Positions 8,410 through 18,140 of a stretch of DNA of 64,000 bases are shown piece after piece; position 1 is the stretch's first letter; the number at the start of each line of letters is the position of its first letter. The translations under genes and the position numbers were made by a program. The notes below the pieces were generated by a model. That model did not search any database and had not been told where the DNA came from. It saw nothing but the letters and a program-made list of their open reading frames with translations. This DNA is from an uncultured Poribacteria bacterium (lineage in GTDB: Bacteria > Poribacteria > WGA-4E > WGA-3G), in the NCBI GenBank assembly GCA_951813545.1, contig OX638352.1, positions 62,001 to 126,000 on the forward strand, written 5' to 3'.

Positions 8410-9210
8410 TTATTGCTTTATGTATGCCCATGTGGTGGTGAGTTTGTCAGTAGGGGAAACGTCGAACGCCTTTTCCAATCCATCATCCATGATACCCTGA
8501 ATCTCATCCTCACTCAGAACCACACTAAAAATACCCACGTCGTCAATGATGCCTCTGTATTTACCGGCATAACCAGAGCCGATGAACAAATTAAGATCGC
8601 TCGGACTGGAGTCTCCGCATGGGTGAGCACCACATTTCAGCCACTTACTCTCGGCGGTAACTTCACCGTCTTTGTACATCTTATACTCGCGTTTTGAGAC
8701 ATTTCTCGTCTCAGCAACGTGAATCCATTCATCATCTACGAACGTACCAGGTCCCGGTCTCGTAACCTCCACATAAGGCTGACAATTTCCGCCACAATCG
8801 CCCCAATAAAAACTCAACCGACCATCTGGTTCCTGTGTCAAGCAGCCTTCACCGCCATAAGATTTGCAAACTGTGTTTTGGCGACCCGCACCTACGCTTT
8901 CAGGTCTAACCCAATAAACAATTGTCACATCTCCGTGGAACTGAAGTGATTTGTCATTACCCATATCCACAAAAGATGTGCCATCAAACTCCAGTGCCTT
9001 ACCAAATTTGCCATCTACCCACTTAGGTTTATTCGTGAGTGCCCCATCGTTCCCGTTTTCAGAAGAATCTTTTGCGATATCCCCCTTACCCTCATCAAAT
9101 TTCCATACTCCTACGATGGTTTCAGGGTCTAACAGAGCATAACTTGAAGTGGTTAACATACCTGCAATAAATAGAACGACCACACCCATCCACACTAATC
9201 TAATTTTCAT
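8410..9210 (-). CDS. Secreted LamG-like lectin-fold protein
   Basis: 266 residues. A signal peptide (residues ~1-25, MGVVVLFIAGMLTTSSYA) is followed by one concanavalin-A-like LamG domain: GVWKFDEGKGDIAKDSSENGNDG (opening strand and turn, ~34-56), GKFGKALEFDGTSFVDM, VTIVYWVRPE, the central DDEWIHVAETRN with KMYKDGEV, and the closing LFIGSGYAGKYRGIIDDVGIFSVVLSEDEI (~208-237). Such domains bind carbohydrate or other ligands outside the cell; the ligand cannot be told. The short tail FDVSPTDKLTTTWAYIK is outside the domain. ATG 9210 follows an AGGAGG-type site. A terminator follows at 8355-8393, so this is a single-gene unit. Confidence 0.85.
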   Translation of the reverse strand: MKIRLVWMGVVVLFIAGMLTTSSYALLDPETIVGVWKFDEGKGDIAKDSSENGNDGALTNKPKWVDGKFGKALEFDGTSFVDMGNDKSLQFHGDVTIVYWVRPESVGAGRQNTVCKSYGGEGCLTQEPDGRLSFYWGDCGGNCQPYVEVTRPGPGTFVDDEWIHVAETRNVSKREYKMYKDGEVTAESKWLKCGAHPCGDSSPSDLNLFIGSGYAGKYRGIIDDVGIFSVVLSEDEIQGIMDDGLEKAFDVSPTDKLTTTWAYIKQ

Positions 9211-9665
9211 TTGTCTACTCCTCCTTATATAATTGATATACTCTGGACGCTAAGGTGCGAAAGTTATCCCTCCCTTATGGATTGGATAAGGTTTTCTGCT
9301 CAGGCAAAGTCCATAATTTGGGTTGAGTCTGAGCGAACTTCAGCATTTTAACCCTCTCGTATTTTGGAAGAAAGTTTTGTTTAAATAATAGCGCTGGAAC
9401 CGACGGAAACCCTCTCTCAACAGCGTTGCAGCATAAGCATAATTGTAAAATGATAACAGATTTAGGAAAAATAGTCAAGAAAAATTTCCGTATTTGCCCA
9501 GTTTCCTCGGTTGTTGAATGTATGTGGTTCGCCGTGTTGCCTGCGTGTAAAAGGTAGTTAATGCGAGTCGATGTAAACCCAAGGACGCTCGGATCGAAGT
9601 GATACATGGAGAGGCATTGTGTTCGACAACAAAAGCGTCTTACTTAATTATGGACTTTACGATAA
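9211..9665. other. Gap with one weak 23-codon ORF
   Basis: No gene is supported here. On the minus strand a 23-residue frame (9346-9275, MLKFAQTQPKLWTLPEQKT) begins 5-6 nt after GAGAGGG; it can be extended upstream without a start signal to 110 codons. I cannot recognise it. AT-rich sequence 9430-9480 shows no clear hairpin. Confidence 0.3.
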
Positions 9666-9706
9666 ATGCTTTTGAATTCAATCACATTAACGCAGAGACG
9701 AATGCG

Positions 9707-9735
9707 TTGCCTTGAGCAGACAGGTATGGTATACT
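9707..9735 (+). promoter_or_regulatory. Sigma70-type promoter of the LpxL-like gene
   Basis: TTGCCT (9707-9712), 17 nt, TATACT (9730-9735) with an upstream TG one base off the extended position. It lies inside the longest possible reading frame of the next gene, which favours the downstream start at 9774. Confidence 0.6.
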
Positions 9736-9773
9736 CTATCTATGATAGGATCTACGATGAAGGAGAAACACGG

Positions 9774-10679
9774 ATGCCCAATGTGCCTGTTAGCTGGAAA
9801 GATAGATGCGTATATCGGATAGTTTCTATTTTTGGATGGTGGTGCCGTCGTCTCCCCAAAAAGTGGGCAATGCAACTGGGGAAAGGTATCGGTATCCTCT
9901 TCTATCATCTCGTCAAAAAACGGAGGGAGATTGCTTTAGGCAATCTGCAAATCGCTTTCGGCAGTCACCTCACGATCTCAAAACGCGCAGAAATCTGCAA
10001 GGCGAGTTTCATCAATGTCGGCAAAACCTGTATTGAATTCCTCCGATTTCCCAAGCTAAACGCCGAAAACATCTGGAACGAGGTCTCTGTAGACGGGGCA
10101 GAAAATCTCCACGCTGCTTTAGCAAGAGGCAAGGGTGCGATCGTATTTCTCCCACATTTCGGGAATTGGGAACTTCTTTCACTCGTATACGGTGCCTTAA
10201 TTCCGAATCGGGCGAAAGCTATTGCTTTCCCTATAAAAAACACGCTACTCAACACCTATATTTGGCGGCGCCGCGAGCAGATGAGTTTAAAACTGATTCC
10301 TCGGAAGCGCGCTATACGAGAGACATTGGGAGCACTGAAAAACAATCAGGCAGTCGGGTTTTTCGCTGATCAGAATGCCGGTCCAGAAGGTGTATTCGTC
10401 GATTTTTTGGGGAAATCGGCTTCAGCAGCTCGCGGTCCCGCTGTCCTAGCACTCAAGACCGGGGCACCGCTCCTCTTCTCCGTCAGCGTCCGTCAACCAA
10501 GCGACCAGCACCGAGTCTATATTTCATCTCCGATTCATGTTGAACCTTCCGAAGATCTAGAACAAGATGTTGAAGTTTACACAACACAGATGTTGGCACA
10601 ATTGGAAACGTACATCTATAAATACCCAGAACAGTGGTTATGGCTTCACAATCGGTGGAAAACACAACCTCCCCGATAA
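9774..10679 (+). CDS. LpxL/HtrB-family lysophospholipid acyltransferase
   Basis: 301 residues from ATG 9774, chosen because AAGGAG lies 9 nt upstream and a promoter lies just before it; an ATG at 9666 would precede that promoter. The family motif HxxxxE/D appears as HFGNWE (H128-E133) in GAIVFLPHFGNWELLS, with the second block VGFFADQNAG (~196-205) and GAPLLF (~231-236) also typical. LpxL-type enzymes transfer a fatty acyl chain to lipid A precursors at the inner face of the cytoplasmic membrane; an N-terminal amphipathic/hydrophobic stretch (~12-45) fits. The exact acceptor here is not known, and phosphatidylinositol mannoside acyltransferases share the fold. No lipid A genes are next to it. 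Confidence 0.85.
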   Translation: MPNVPVSWKDRCVYRIVSIFGWWCRRLPKKWAMQLGKGIGILFYHLVKKRREIALGNLQIAFGSHLTISKRAEICKASFINVGKTCIEFLRFPKLNAENIWNEVSVDGAENLHAALARGKGAIVFLPHFGNWELLSLVYGALIPNRAKAIAFPIKNTLLNTYIWRRREQMSLKLIPRKRAIRETLGALKNNQAVGFFADQNAGPEGVFVDFLGKSASAARGPAVLALKTGAPLLFSVSVRQPSDQHRVYISSPIHVEPSEDLEQDVEVYTTQMLAQLETYIYKYPEQWLWLHNRWKTQPPR

Positions 10680-10687
10680 AAATTGTA

Positions 10688-10716
10688 TTGCATCAAGTCT
10701 AAATTCATGTTAAAAT
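10688..10716 (+). promoter_or_regulatory. Promoter of the S41 protease gene
   Basis: TTGCAT (10688-10693), 17 nt, TAAAAT (10711-10716), 65 nt before the start codon at 10781. Confidence 0.6.
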
Positions 10717-10780
10717 AGAAGCGAATCTCAAAAATGACGACAAAGTTACGTTAAATTTTACATCGCAGAGGGAAATTCTT

Positions 10781-12322
10781 ATGAAAAGATACACTTTGTC
10801 CTTCATCGTCTTAGTGATTGCTATCGGCATTCCATTTCTGCTCATTACACCAAATGAAAGAGATGCAATGAGTGGAGATGAACGCGTGACGCGCGAGTTG
10901 CTAAAGGACGCACTTGAAAAAGCGATTCAAACTGCGACAATTAATTACTACAAACCGATAGAAGATACCAACAAGATGTATCGTGGTGCGATCAAAGGGG
11001 CATTGGCATCCCTTGACGATACATACACGTACTATATCTTGGAGCGCGAGCATCAGCGCGCTGTCGAAAATCTCTATAACGCGGAATTCGGAGGACTTGG
11101 TGTCCAAATCTACGAAGACCATCGTGGGTTCATTAAGATTTCTAAACCGATTCCGAACACACCGGCTGCGCTCGCGAATCTCCAGGCAGGGGATTACATT
11201 ACCAAAGTCGATGGTAAGCGGATCCACCTTAGTGAAAAAAACGGTATGACCCGGGACAGCGTGATCGATTTACTGCGCGGAAAAGCTGACACCGATGTAA
11301 CGATTACAGTGCAACGCAAATTTCTTGAACCTTTCGAGGTAACACTGACGCGTGCCATTGTTCCGATCAGAAGCGTGAAATCCACTATGCTTGACGGGAA
11401 TATTGGGTACATTCAGATTTCAGGGTTCATCGGAAACAAGGGCGGGACAGAAGAAGAGTTTAAAAATGCGCTCACAGCGCATAAAGCTGCTGGTATGAAA
11501 GCCCTGATTTTAGATTTACGCGGCAATCAAGGTGGACTTCTGAACGCCGCATATCACATCGCCGATGCCTTTATTAACAAAGGGCTCATCGTGTCAACAA
11601 AAAGTGAAACAAACAGTAAATTTGATGAGGAATACCCAGCGACCTCCAACCTCTCGTGTCCACCAGATATTCCACTCATTGTACTTGTCAATGAATATAG
11701 CGCGAGTGCTTCCGAAATTGTAGCAGGAGCGATTAAGGATACCCGCCGCGGTATACTCGTCGGACAGAAAACCTACGGCAAAGGGGTCGTCCAAAAACGC
11801 TACGAACTGTCAGATGGCTCAATGTCGCTCACTATCTCAACTTATTACACACCAAACGGCACCTCAATTAACGACGTAGGAATTACACCACAGGTCTCCA
11901 TTGAACGTGAGGAACCCGATGAGATAGAACATATAATGCTCAGAAAACTCGATTCAACCGATTTCGTCGAAAATTTTATCTCAAAATGGATCGACGACGC
12001 GCACCAGAAACCGGGTGAAATGCCAAAAGATTTTTCTCTTCTTGAAAGGGACCTCCCGAAGTTGCAGCGAACGCTTGAAGAAGAAAATATCACCGTTGGC
12101 TTACGATGGCTGAAACAGCGCGCAGAGCAGTTCTTTAATCTCTATGTCGGTATCGATCAAGTAGCGAATTTAGCGTACGATCAACAATTGAAAGAGGCTA
12201 TCCGCATCATTGAAGCAAATGAAATTGAAAAGTATCTCAACCCGATACCTGAAACAGTGGAACCACCTTCAACGACACAAGCAAATATGCCTCCGGAACA
12301 TGAGACGACAACTGAGGAATAG
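10781..12322 (+). CDS. ctpA: C-terminal processing protease, S41 family
   Basis: 513 residues. N-terminal signal anchor (~5-22, LSFIVLVIAIGIPFLL); a PDZ domain (~100-185; EFGGLGVQI ... NTPAALANLQAGDYITKVDG); then the peptidase core with GYIQISGF, LILDLRGNQGGLL (~241-253), and the catalytic Ser/Lys pair, most likely Ser309 in EYSASASEIVAGA and Lys334 in GQKTYGKG (25 residues apart as in characterised family members). The region after ~365 is a ~150-residue helical extension of unknown role. These periplasmic enzymes cut proteins at C-terminal tails. AGAGGGAAATTC supplies the ribosome binding site. The symbol is by family; substrate unknown. Confidence 0.9.
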   Translation: MKRYTLSFIVLVIAIGIPFLLITPNERDAMSGDERVTRELLKDALEKAIQTATINYYKPIEDTNKMYRGAIKGALASLDDTYTYYILEREHQRAVENLYNAEFGGLGVQIYEDHRGFIKISKPIPNTPAALANLQAGDYITKVDGKRIHLSEKNGMTRDSVIDLLRGKADTDVTITVQRKFLEPFEVTLTRAIVPIRSVKSTMLDGNIGYIQISGFIGNKGGTEEEFKNALTAHKAAGMKALILDLRGNQGGLLNAAYHIADAFINKGLIVSTKSETNSKFDEEYPATSNLSCPPDIPLIVLVNEYSASASEIVAGAIKDTRRGILVGQKTYGKGVVQKRYELSDGSMSLTISTYYTPNGTSINDVGITPQVSIEREEPDEIEHIMLRKLDSTDFVENFISKWIDDAHQKPGEMPKDFSLLERDLPKLQRTLEEENITVGLRWLKQRAEQFFNLYVGIDQVANLAYDQQLKEAIRIIEANEIEKYLNPIPETVEPPSTTQANMPPEHETTTEE

Positions 12323-12518
12323 GCAATCTCACGAATATAGGCAGTTTCACTTTCATCCGAACCACCGGAACGATACCAAGTTTTCTGCCCACAAAGTTTT
12401 CGCTTTACAGCCATAATTTTTTGGCTCGCAAAACGAATGTGTACAAATCCTTTAAACAAAAAACGGTTTCGCTGAGCCGTTCCATTCACCCATCGCTGCG
12501 CTTTCCCGAATACAAAAC

Positions 12519-14450
12519 ATGAATTCCAGAACCGAGAACCCACCCGATGTAATCACCAAAAAAGCACTAATTGTCGGATTAATCTTGGTTGTTGTCAATG
12601 CCTATTGGGTCGGGATAGCGAGTGAACTCTGGTATGCGGTCTACACGTTAGTTTCGCCATTTTCTAACGCGGTTTTCACGTTGGTTGTGCTCCTCGCGTT
12701 CAACGTTCTACTCCGTAAATTTTCACCACGCATTGCCTTTACCCCTGCTGAATTGCTGCTCATCTACATTATGGTGACGATGGTGTCCACTATCTCTGGA
12801 CACGCGATGATGGCAATACTCATGGGTACGCTTGCACACCCTTTCTGGTTCGCAAGTCCCGAAAACGAATGGGCGCAACTCTTTCTGCACCACATTCCGT
12901 CATGGCTTACGGTACACGACTTTGAATGGTTAGCTGGTTATTATGAAGGCGAATCCAGCATCTACTGGGCAGAACATCTCCGTATTTGGATTAGACCGGC
13001 ACTTCTCTGGTCTGGATTCATTTTCCTACTCTACGGTTCATTACTCTGCTTAGGGCTGCTGCTCCGCAAGCAGTGGATGGAACGCGAAAAACTCAGCTTC
13101 CCGCTAACGCAATTGCCGTTGCAAATGACAACCAATCGCACTTTTTTCCGCTCCCGTGCACTCTGGTTCGGATTCGGCATCGCCGCGCTGCTGCGTGTTA
13201 TGGCTGGGTTGCACGACATTTTTCCTGTTATTCCTGCGCTGCCGCCCAACTATCGGCTTGATCGGCACTTCACGGAGCGACCTTGGAATGCGATCGGCTA
13301 TGCCTCAATGTCCTTTAACGTTGCGGTTGTTGGACTGACTTATTTCATGCCGCTCGATCTCGCGTTCTCCACATGGTTCTTCTTCTGGCTGACCCGGGCG
13401 GAACGCGTGATCGCGAGTGCAGTCGGCGTTACAAATATCAGTGTCCTACATCTTAACGATCGCGCATCAGGTGCTTGGGTAGGCATCGCCGTGCTGACGC
13501 TCTGGATGAGCCGTCGGCACTTCGCCCGCTTCTTCCAACACGTCCTTGGGCGCGAACGGGGTGACGATAGCAATGAACCCTTCTCTTATCGGACGGTAGC
13601 AGCGTTGACAGTACTCAGTGTTGGACTTGTCTTCGGATTCTGCTATGCAGCGGGTATGTCCCTATGGGCAATTAGTGTATTTTATGCGCTGTTTATTGCA
13701 TTCGCTATAGCAATAGGTCGCGTGCGTGCTGAACTCGGTCCACCTTATCACGAAGTCATCGGTATCAACCCACGACAGATGATGGTGAGCATGTTCGGAA
13801 CACGACACTTGGGTGCCGCAAACCTTACGGTAATGACGTTCCTCTACGCTTTTAACCGTTGTAATCGTTCGCATCCGATGCCGAATCAGATGGAATCACT
13901 CCGGATTGGAGAACGTTCAGGAATGCCCGGTAAGACCCTGCTTCTCGGAATGGCACTTGCTATCGCAGTCGGTGCTTTAGCGACATTCTGGACCTATTTG
14001 CAAGTCGCTTATCATTACGGTGTTCTGGCACGATGTCAAGGCGTTGTCGGACGATTTGGATGGGAGAGTTTCAACCCGCTTCAGAGTTGGTTGCAGCATC
14101 CCAAAGAACCTGATATCAGCGCGGTTGTCTTTATGTCTGGTGGGTTCGCGTTCGTGTTCCTTCTCAATTTTTTGCGGACACGTCTACTGTGGTGGACGTT
14201 ACATCCTTCAGGCTACGTGCTTTCAGGAGCATCATGGGGCGGACTCATCTATTTCTGGTTTCCTGTAATGGTAAGTTGGCTGATTAAGTTCTTAATTCTC
14301 CGCTTTTCGGGGTGGCAGACGTATCGTAAAGCGATCCCTTTTTTCCTGGGGTTAGTCTTAGGAGACTACATCCCGCGAAGCATCCTGAGTCTCATCAGTT
14401 TTGCTTTGAACCTCTATATGCCTTCGTCCGGTGCGGGGCATACACTTTAG
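12519..14450 (+). CDS. Polytopic membrane protein, DUF6785/6784-like
   Basis: 643 residues with at least ten hydrophobic segments (for example VGLILVVVNAYWVGIA, AVFTLVVLLAFNVLL, LLLIYIMVTMVSTI, LLWSGFIFLLYGSLLCLGLLL, YRTVAALTVLSVGLVFGF). Conserved-looking loops include ERPWNAIGYASMSFNVAVVGLTYFMPLDLAFS (split here by membrane segments), RVRAELGPPYHEVIGINP and HPMPNQMESLRIGER. I recall this arrangement as a family of unknown function, distantly reminiscent of oligopeptide transporters; no substrate is claimed. The N-terminus is cytoplasmic-looking and no strong ribosome binding site precedes ATG 12519. Confidence 0.65.
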   Translation: MNSRTENPPDVITKKALIVGLILVVVNAYWVGIASELWYAVYTLVSPFSNAVFTLVVLLAFNVLLRKFSPRIAFTPAELLLIYIMVTMVSTISGHAMMAILMGTLAHPFWFASPENEWAQLFLHHIPSWLTVHDFEWLAGYYEGESSIYWAEHLRIWIRPALLWSGFIFLLYGSLLCLGLLLRKQWMEREKLSFPLTQLPLQMTTNRTFFRSRALWFGFGIAALLRVMAGLHDIFPVIPALPPNYRLDRHFTERPWNAIGYASMSFNVAVVGLTYFMPLDLAFSTWFFFWLTRAERVIASAVGVTNISVLHLNDRASGAWVGIAVLTLWMSRRHFARFFQHVLGRERGDDSNEPFSYRTVAALTVLSVGLVFGFCYAAGMSLWAISVFYALFIAFAIAIGRVRAELGPPYHEVIGINPRQMMVSMFGTRHLGAANLTVMTFLYAFNRCNRSHPMPNQMESLRIGERSGMPGKTLLLGMALAIAVGALATFWTYLQVAYHYGVLARCQGVVGRFGWESFNPLQSWLQHPKEPDISAVVFMSGGFAFVFLLNFLRTRLLWWTLHPSGYVLSGASWGGLIYFWFPVMVSWLIKFLILRFSGWQTYRKAIPFFLGLVLGDYIPRSILSLISFALNLYMPSSGAGHTL

Positions 14451-14605
14451 TGTTGGTTGTCAGTTTTCAGTTGTCAGTGCTCAGTGACGAGGTTAGGAAA
14501 CCTCACCTACCAATTCTAAGCGAACGCTGACTATAGTTACGGAATTATTGAGGTTATTTTTTTCATTAGGTTGGGGCAAACTGTGTATTTGCTAGGGATT
14601 AGAAG

Positions 14606-15652
14606 ATGACACCATTGCTTACAGTTGAATCTATTACAAAGCGTTTCGCTACTACCCCCGTTGTGCAGGATGTGAGTTTCTCAGTTTATCCGGGGGAAAT
14701 CTTCGCGCTTTTGGGACCCAGCGGTTGCGGGAAAACAACAACCTTACGCATCATAGCAGGATTTGAAACTGCAAACGCTGGGACAATCTCTATGGCAGAA
14801 CGCACACTTGCCGACAGTGACACCCACGTGCCACCTGAATCACGTGGCATCGGATTTGTGTTTCAGGACTATGCCCTCTTTCCACACAAGAATGTCCTTG
14901 AGAACGTCGCTTTTGGCCTCCGAAAGGTATCGAAAAAGGCACGACACGAAAAAGCTGTCGCCGTGCTGGATATGGTTGGCTTAACGAACCTTCACGAGCG
15001 TCTACCCCATCACCTTTCTGGCGGCGAGCAGCAGCGAGTTGCATTGGCACGCGCCATCATCGCACGTCCCAAACTCCTCCTCTTAGACGAACCCTTCTCA
15101 AGTCTCGACCCAGGGTTGCGGCAGTCAACCCGCGAGGAAGTTCGGGCACTCCTGAAAACCGAAGGTATTAGTGCTGTTCTCGTCACACACGCGCAGGAAG
15201 AAGCATTGAGTTTCGCCGAGCGGTTGGGTGTGATGAAAGAAGGAGGCACCCTTGAACAGATCGGTACACCTGAAACGGTATACCGCCAGCCCAAAACGGC
15301 TTATGTCGCAGACTTTTTAGGGCAGACGAATTTCATTCACGCGCACGTTAAAGACGGGATTGCCGAAACGCCATTCGGACGCGTAAAAGTGGACGGTGCT
15401 GACACAGGGAACGTGCTTCTCTCTATCCGCCCTGAATGCTTGAAGATGATAGCATCCGACGCTCAGAGCAGTACTGCAAAAAATGGTCGTATCGTGGGAC
15501 AGGCGTTTAAGGGGCATGATTTCACTTATCGGGTCGAAGTAGACAGACAGCACTATTTCGTTCAAACCGACTACCGTTGTCCGTTTCAGGTTGGTGATAC
15601 TGTCCTGTTGGAAGCAGCTTCAGCAGTAGCAGTCATGCCCGAAACTACATAA
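14606..15652 (+). CDS. ABC transporter ATP-binding protein, iron/polyamine type
   Basis: 348 residues. Walker A GPSGCGKTT (37-45), Q-loop FVFQDYALFPH (~88-98), signature LSGGEQQRVALARA (~137-150), Walker B LLLLDEPFSSLD (~157-168) and H-loop VLVTHAQEEAL (~191-201) are all intact. A C-terminal ~110-residue TOBE-like region (NFIHAHVKD ... VLLSIRPECL ... DFTYRVEVDR) is typical of FbpC/PotA-type importers that energise uptake of ferric iron, sulfate, spermidine or similar solutes. No permease or binding-protein gene is adjacent, so the ATPase must work with components elsewhere and the substrate cannot be named. Confidence 0.9.
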   Translation: MTPLLTVESITKRFATTPVVQDVSFSVYPGEIFALLGPSGCGKTTTLRIIAGFETANAGTISMAERTLADSDTHVPPESRGIGFVFQDYALFPHKNVLENVAFGLRKVSKKARHEKAVAVLDMVGLTNLHERLPHHLSGGEQQRVALARAIIARPKLLLLDEPFSSLDPGLRQSTREEVRALLKTEGISAVLVTHAQEEALSFAERLGVMKEGGTLEQIGTPETVYRQPKTAYVADFLGQTNFIHAHVKDGIAETPFGRVKVDGADTGNVLLSIRPECLKMIASDAQSSTAKNGRIVGQAFKGHDFTYRVEVDRQHYFVQTDYRCPFQVGDTVLLEAASAVAVMPETT

Positions 15653-15710
15653 GCGTGCCTACGGAAGATTACAGAAAAGCCCATAAAAACAGAGAAAGTG
15701 GAAATCTGTA

Positions 15711-17726
15711 TTACAACATATCCTGGATTTCACCAATTCCTTGGATCATTCGTGTGAATGCTTCAACCAGCCGGTCAATTTCTACGCGTACTGCGGCATC
15801 ATCACTGTTCTCTAACGCATCAAGAACACCGGGAAAAACGACTGCAGCGTAGCCTGTGTTGAGTCCCGGGGCATAGATAAGATGCTTAAACCAAGGACGT
15901 AACGGCAAACCCGCCTGACTCGTCAAATTCCGCTCTAATTGGTACAATCGCTGGTTTATCTCCGCGACCTGAGCCAAATCTCCAGAGACAAGATAACGCG
16001 CAAGATCCCGATTCAACGACCCAGCCACCTGTTGCCATTCGGTGAGTAAATCATCTAATTTCTCAATGTCTTTGGCAATTTTGTTCTTTGAGCCAGAATT
16101 TTGCAACAACTTCAGCGGTGTCATCAGGTCTGTCGCGTAGGTCTCGTAGTCAAAGGGCAAAATATCGGCGTTGGCAAGCTGCAGCGCGAGGGTGCCCCAG
16201 ACCTGTGCCATCGCTGCCTGATACTGAAACGTTGGATCGCCGAAGTGCTGCATCCAGTAGAAGTTATCCTGCATGGCATGATAGACCCCGTAAGGTCCCC
16301 CGAATCCCATGCTAACAGCAGCGATACCTGCATGCCCGATAAATGGCGAATGGTCGGAACCACTCCCAAGGTTGCCAACCTGCGGAATCTCCTTGCCCTG
16401 AGATGTTTGCCAACTCATGTAGACCGGCTTCAGCGTCCCCGGATCAATGACATTTTGTGTCACCTCGCGCATTAACTCCCGCAGCGATGGAATTGCACTA
16501 ACATAGAACCGCCCACCGGTTGCAGCGATGTCCACATTGAGGTAGGCGATGGCTTTTTGCTGAAGGGTTGCTTTCAAATCCTCAACCCACTCGGTTGAAC
16601 CGAGGATGCCGAATTCTTCTGCGTCCCATGCAGCAAAAACAATGGTTCGCTTCGGACGACTCCCTGTTTTAGCAAGTTCACCCAGGCATTGCGCGACCTC
16701 TAAAAGCGAAGTTGTACCACTGCCAGGGTCTGCTGCACCATACACCCATGCATCATGGTGGTTGCCTAAGATTACCCATTGATCTGGATACTCCGTTCCC
16801 TCTAAAGTTGCAATGACATTATAAATTGGGCGGGTGCTGTGTTCACAACGCACCTTGATGCGGACCTTCGCAGGTCCGGGTCCGATATGGTAGGTAAAAG
16901 GTAAACCGCCTTGCCACTGTGATGGAACACTCGGTCCGGCAAGTGCCTTCAAAAATGGTTCAGCATCTCTATAAGCGAGAGGAACAACAGGAATCTTGGG
17001 AAGATCTGTCGCTTCGGCAATTGGGAGTCTATCAGCATCTTTAGTTGCCGCCCAGCCCGGTGTCAGTGGGTCACTGGCGTGCTGAAAGATATATTTCACA
17101 GTTCCGCGTTGTATTGCATCGGCTGAACGCCACGGACCGCGAGGATAGACATCCCCGCGCATGTATCCATCGTCCGCGGGATCTGAGTATAGAATCAAGC
17201 CAACTGCCCCATTATCACCAGCCACTTTTGCCTTCACACCACGATAACTCCCACCATATCGGGCGATACAGATTTTACCTTCCACCGAAATACCTTGTTC
17301 AGCAAGAATTTGGTAGTCCTCGGGCAATCCCTTGTTGACATAGATGAGTTGTGCCGTTACATCCGCATCGGGTGAATAGGCGTTGTATCCCGGTACAATT
17401 TCTGTCTCATAAGAATCCTTGTCCCATTCCCAACTCGCCTCCTTACCAACAGCAAGATGTTGGGTAGGCGAGACGAGTTCTACATGTACCTCAAGAGGAT
17501 GCGGAAGATACACATAATATTCGTACATCTGAACCTGCAACCCGTAGTTTTCAAATTCAGTACGCAAGTATTCCGCTATCTTACGGCTATTCTCTGTACC
17601 GGCGAGGTGAGGTTCCTCAGTTAGATAACGTAATTTATGCTGGCATCTTTCCGCCGAAACCAGTTCCTTAAAACGGGTTTCATATTGCCTTTGTGCGGCA
17701 GCACTTTCTACTGTGAACCCACGCAT
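15711..17726 (-). CDS. M28-family zinc metallopeptidase, glutamate carboxypeptidase II-like
   Basis: 671 residues from ATG 17726. The order matches GCPII-like proteins: protease N-terminal part (~1-105), PA domain (~110-300; GKICIARYGG), catalytic domain, and C-terminal dimerisation helices (~540-671). By alignment to GCPII from memory the zinc ligands are H323 (GNHHDAW), D333 (AADPGSG), E371 (WDAEEFG, E370 as general base), D399 (LNVD) and H483 (VYHAMQD). The frame continues upstream of M1 without a stop as PNFCLICVLVAFALFSQNAFG, a signal peptide, but its likely start (ATG 17844) is one base out of frame across an A6 run; the real gene probably extends to 17844. Likely a periplasmic or secreted peptidase. 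Confidence 0.88.
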   Translation of the reverse strand: MRGFTVESAAAQRQYETRFKELVSAERCQHKLRYLTEEPHLAGTENSRKIAEYLRTEFENYGLQVQMYEYYVYLPHPLEVHVELVSPTQHLAVGKEASWEWDKDSYETEIVPGYNAYSPDADVTAQLIYVNKGLPEDYQILAEQGISVEGKICIARYGGSYRGVKAKVAGDNGAVGLILYSDPADDGYMRGDVYPRGPWRSADAIQRGTVKYIFQHASDPLTPGWAATKDADRLPIAEATDLPKIPVVPLAYRDAEPFLKALAGPSVPSQWQGGLPFTYHIGPGPAKVRIKVRCEHSTRPIYNVIATLEGTEYPDQWVILGNHHDAWVYGAADPGSGTTSLLEVAQCLGELAKTGSRPKRTIVFAAWDAEEFGILGSTEWVEDLKATLQQKAIAYLNVDIAATGGRFYVSAIPSLRELMREVTQNVIDPGTLKPVYMSWQTSQGKEIPQVGNLGSGSDHSPFIGHAGIAAVSMGFGGPYGVYHAMQDNFYWMQHFGDPTFQYQAAMAQVWGTLALQLANADILPFDYETYATDLMTPLKLLQNSGSKNKIAKDIEKLDDLLTEWQQVAGSLNRDLARYLVSGDLAQVAEINQRLYQLERNLTSQAGLPLRPWFKHLIYAPGLNTGYAAVVFPGVLDALENSDDAAVRVEIDRLVEAFTRMIQGIGEIQDML

Positions 17727-17965
17727 ACCGAATGCATTCTGAGAGAAAAGCGCGAAGGCAACAAGTACACAGATAAGACAAAAATTCGGTCTCCATGTCT
17801 GCCTTGGCAGATAGGATATATTTTTTAGCGTTGTGATAAGTCATTACCCCCTTCTATTTTATGGAAATTATAACACATTTCCCGCGTGTTTTCACCATAT
17901 TTTTTCACTTGCGTCCGTGATTTTCTAATGTTTTCATTTTGAAACCAAAGAAACGTCTCTAAAAA

Positions 17966-17995
17966 TTGACACAAGGCTATATTTTTTGTTAAAAT
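17966..17995 (+). promoter_or_regulatory. Promoter of the response regulator gene
   Basis: TTGACA (17966-17971), 18 nt, TAAAAT (17990-17995), leaving a ~140-nt untranslated leader. Confidence 0.65.
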
Positions 17996-18140
17996 AGAAT
18001 GGTAATCAAAATTGACTGGCGTGATTCAGTTTTCGTTTTTATTTTTTCTCGGGTATTGCTGCAGCGGAGCATCTCGATCCTGAAATTGACGCTAAAGAAG
18101 AACCGGGTGCCTCTGAAAATTGACTGAAAGGAAATTTTAA

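Noticed and set aside
8281..8697. 138-codon plus-strand ORF
   Set aside because: It crosses the terminator and runs antisense to the LamG gene.
9275..9607. 110-codon minus-strand ORF
   Set aside because: No ribosome binding site at its start and no recognisable domain; only the last 23 codons have a weak site, so it is mentioned but not called as a gene.
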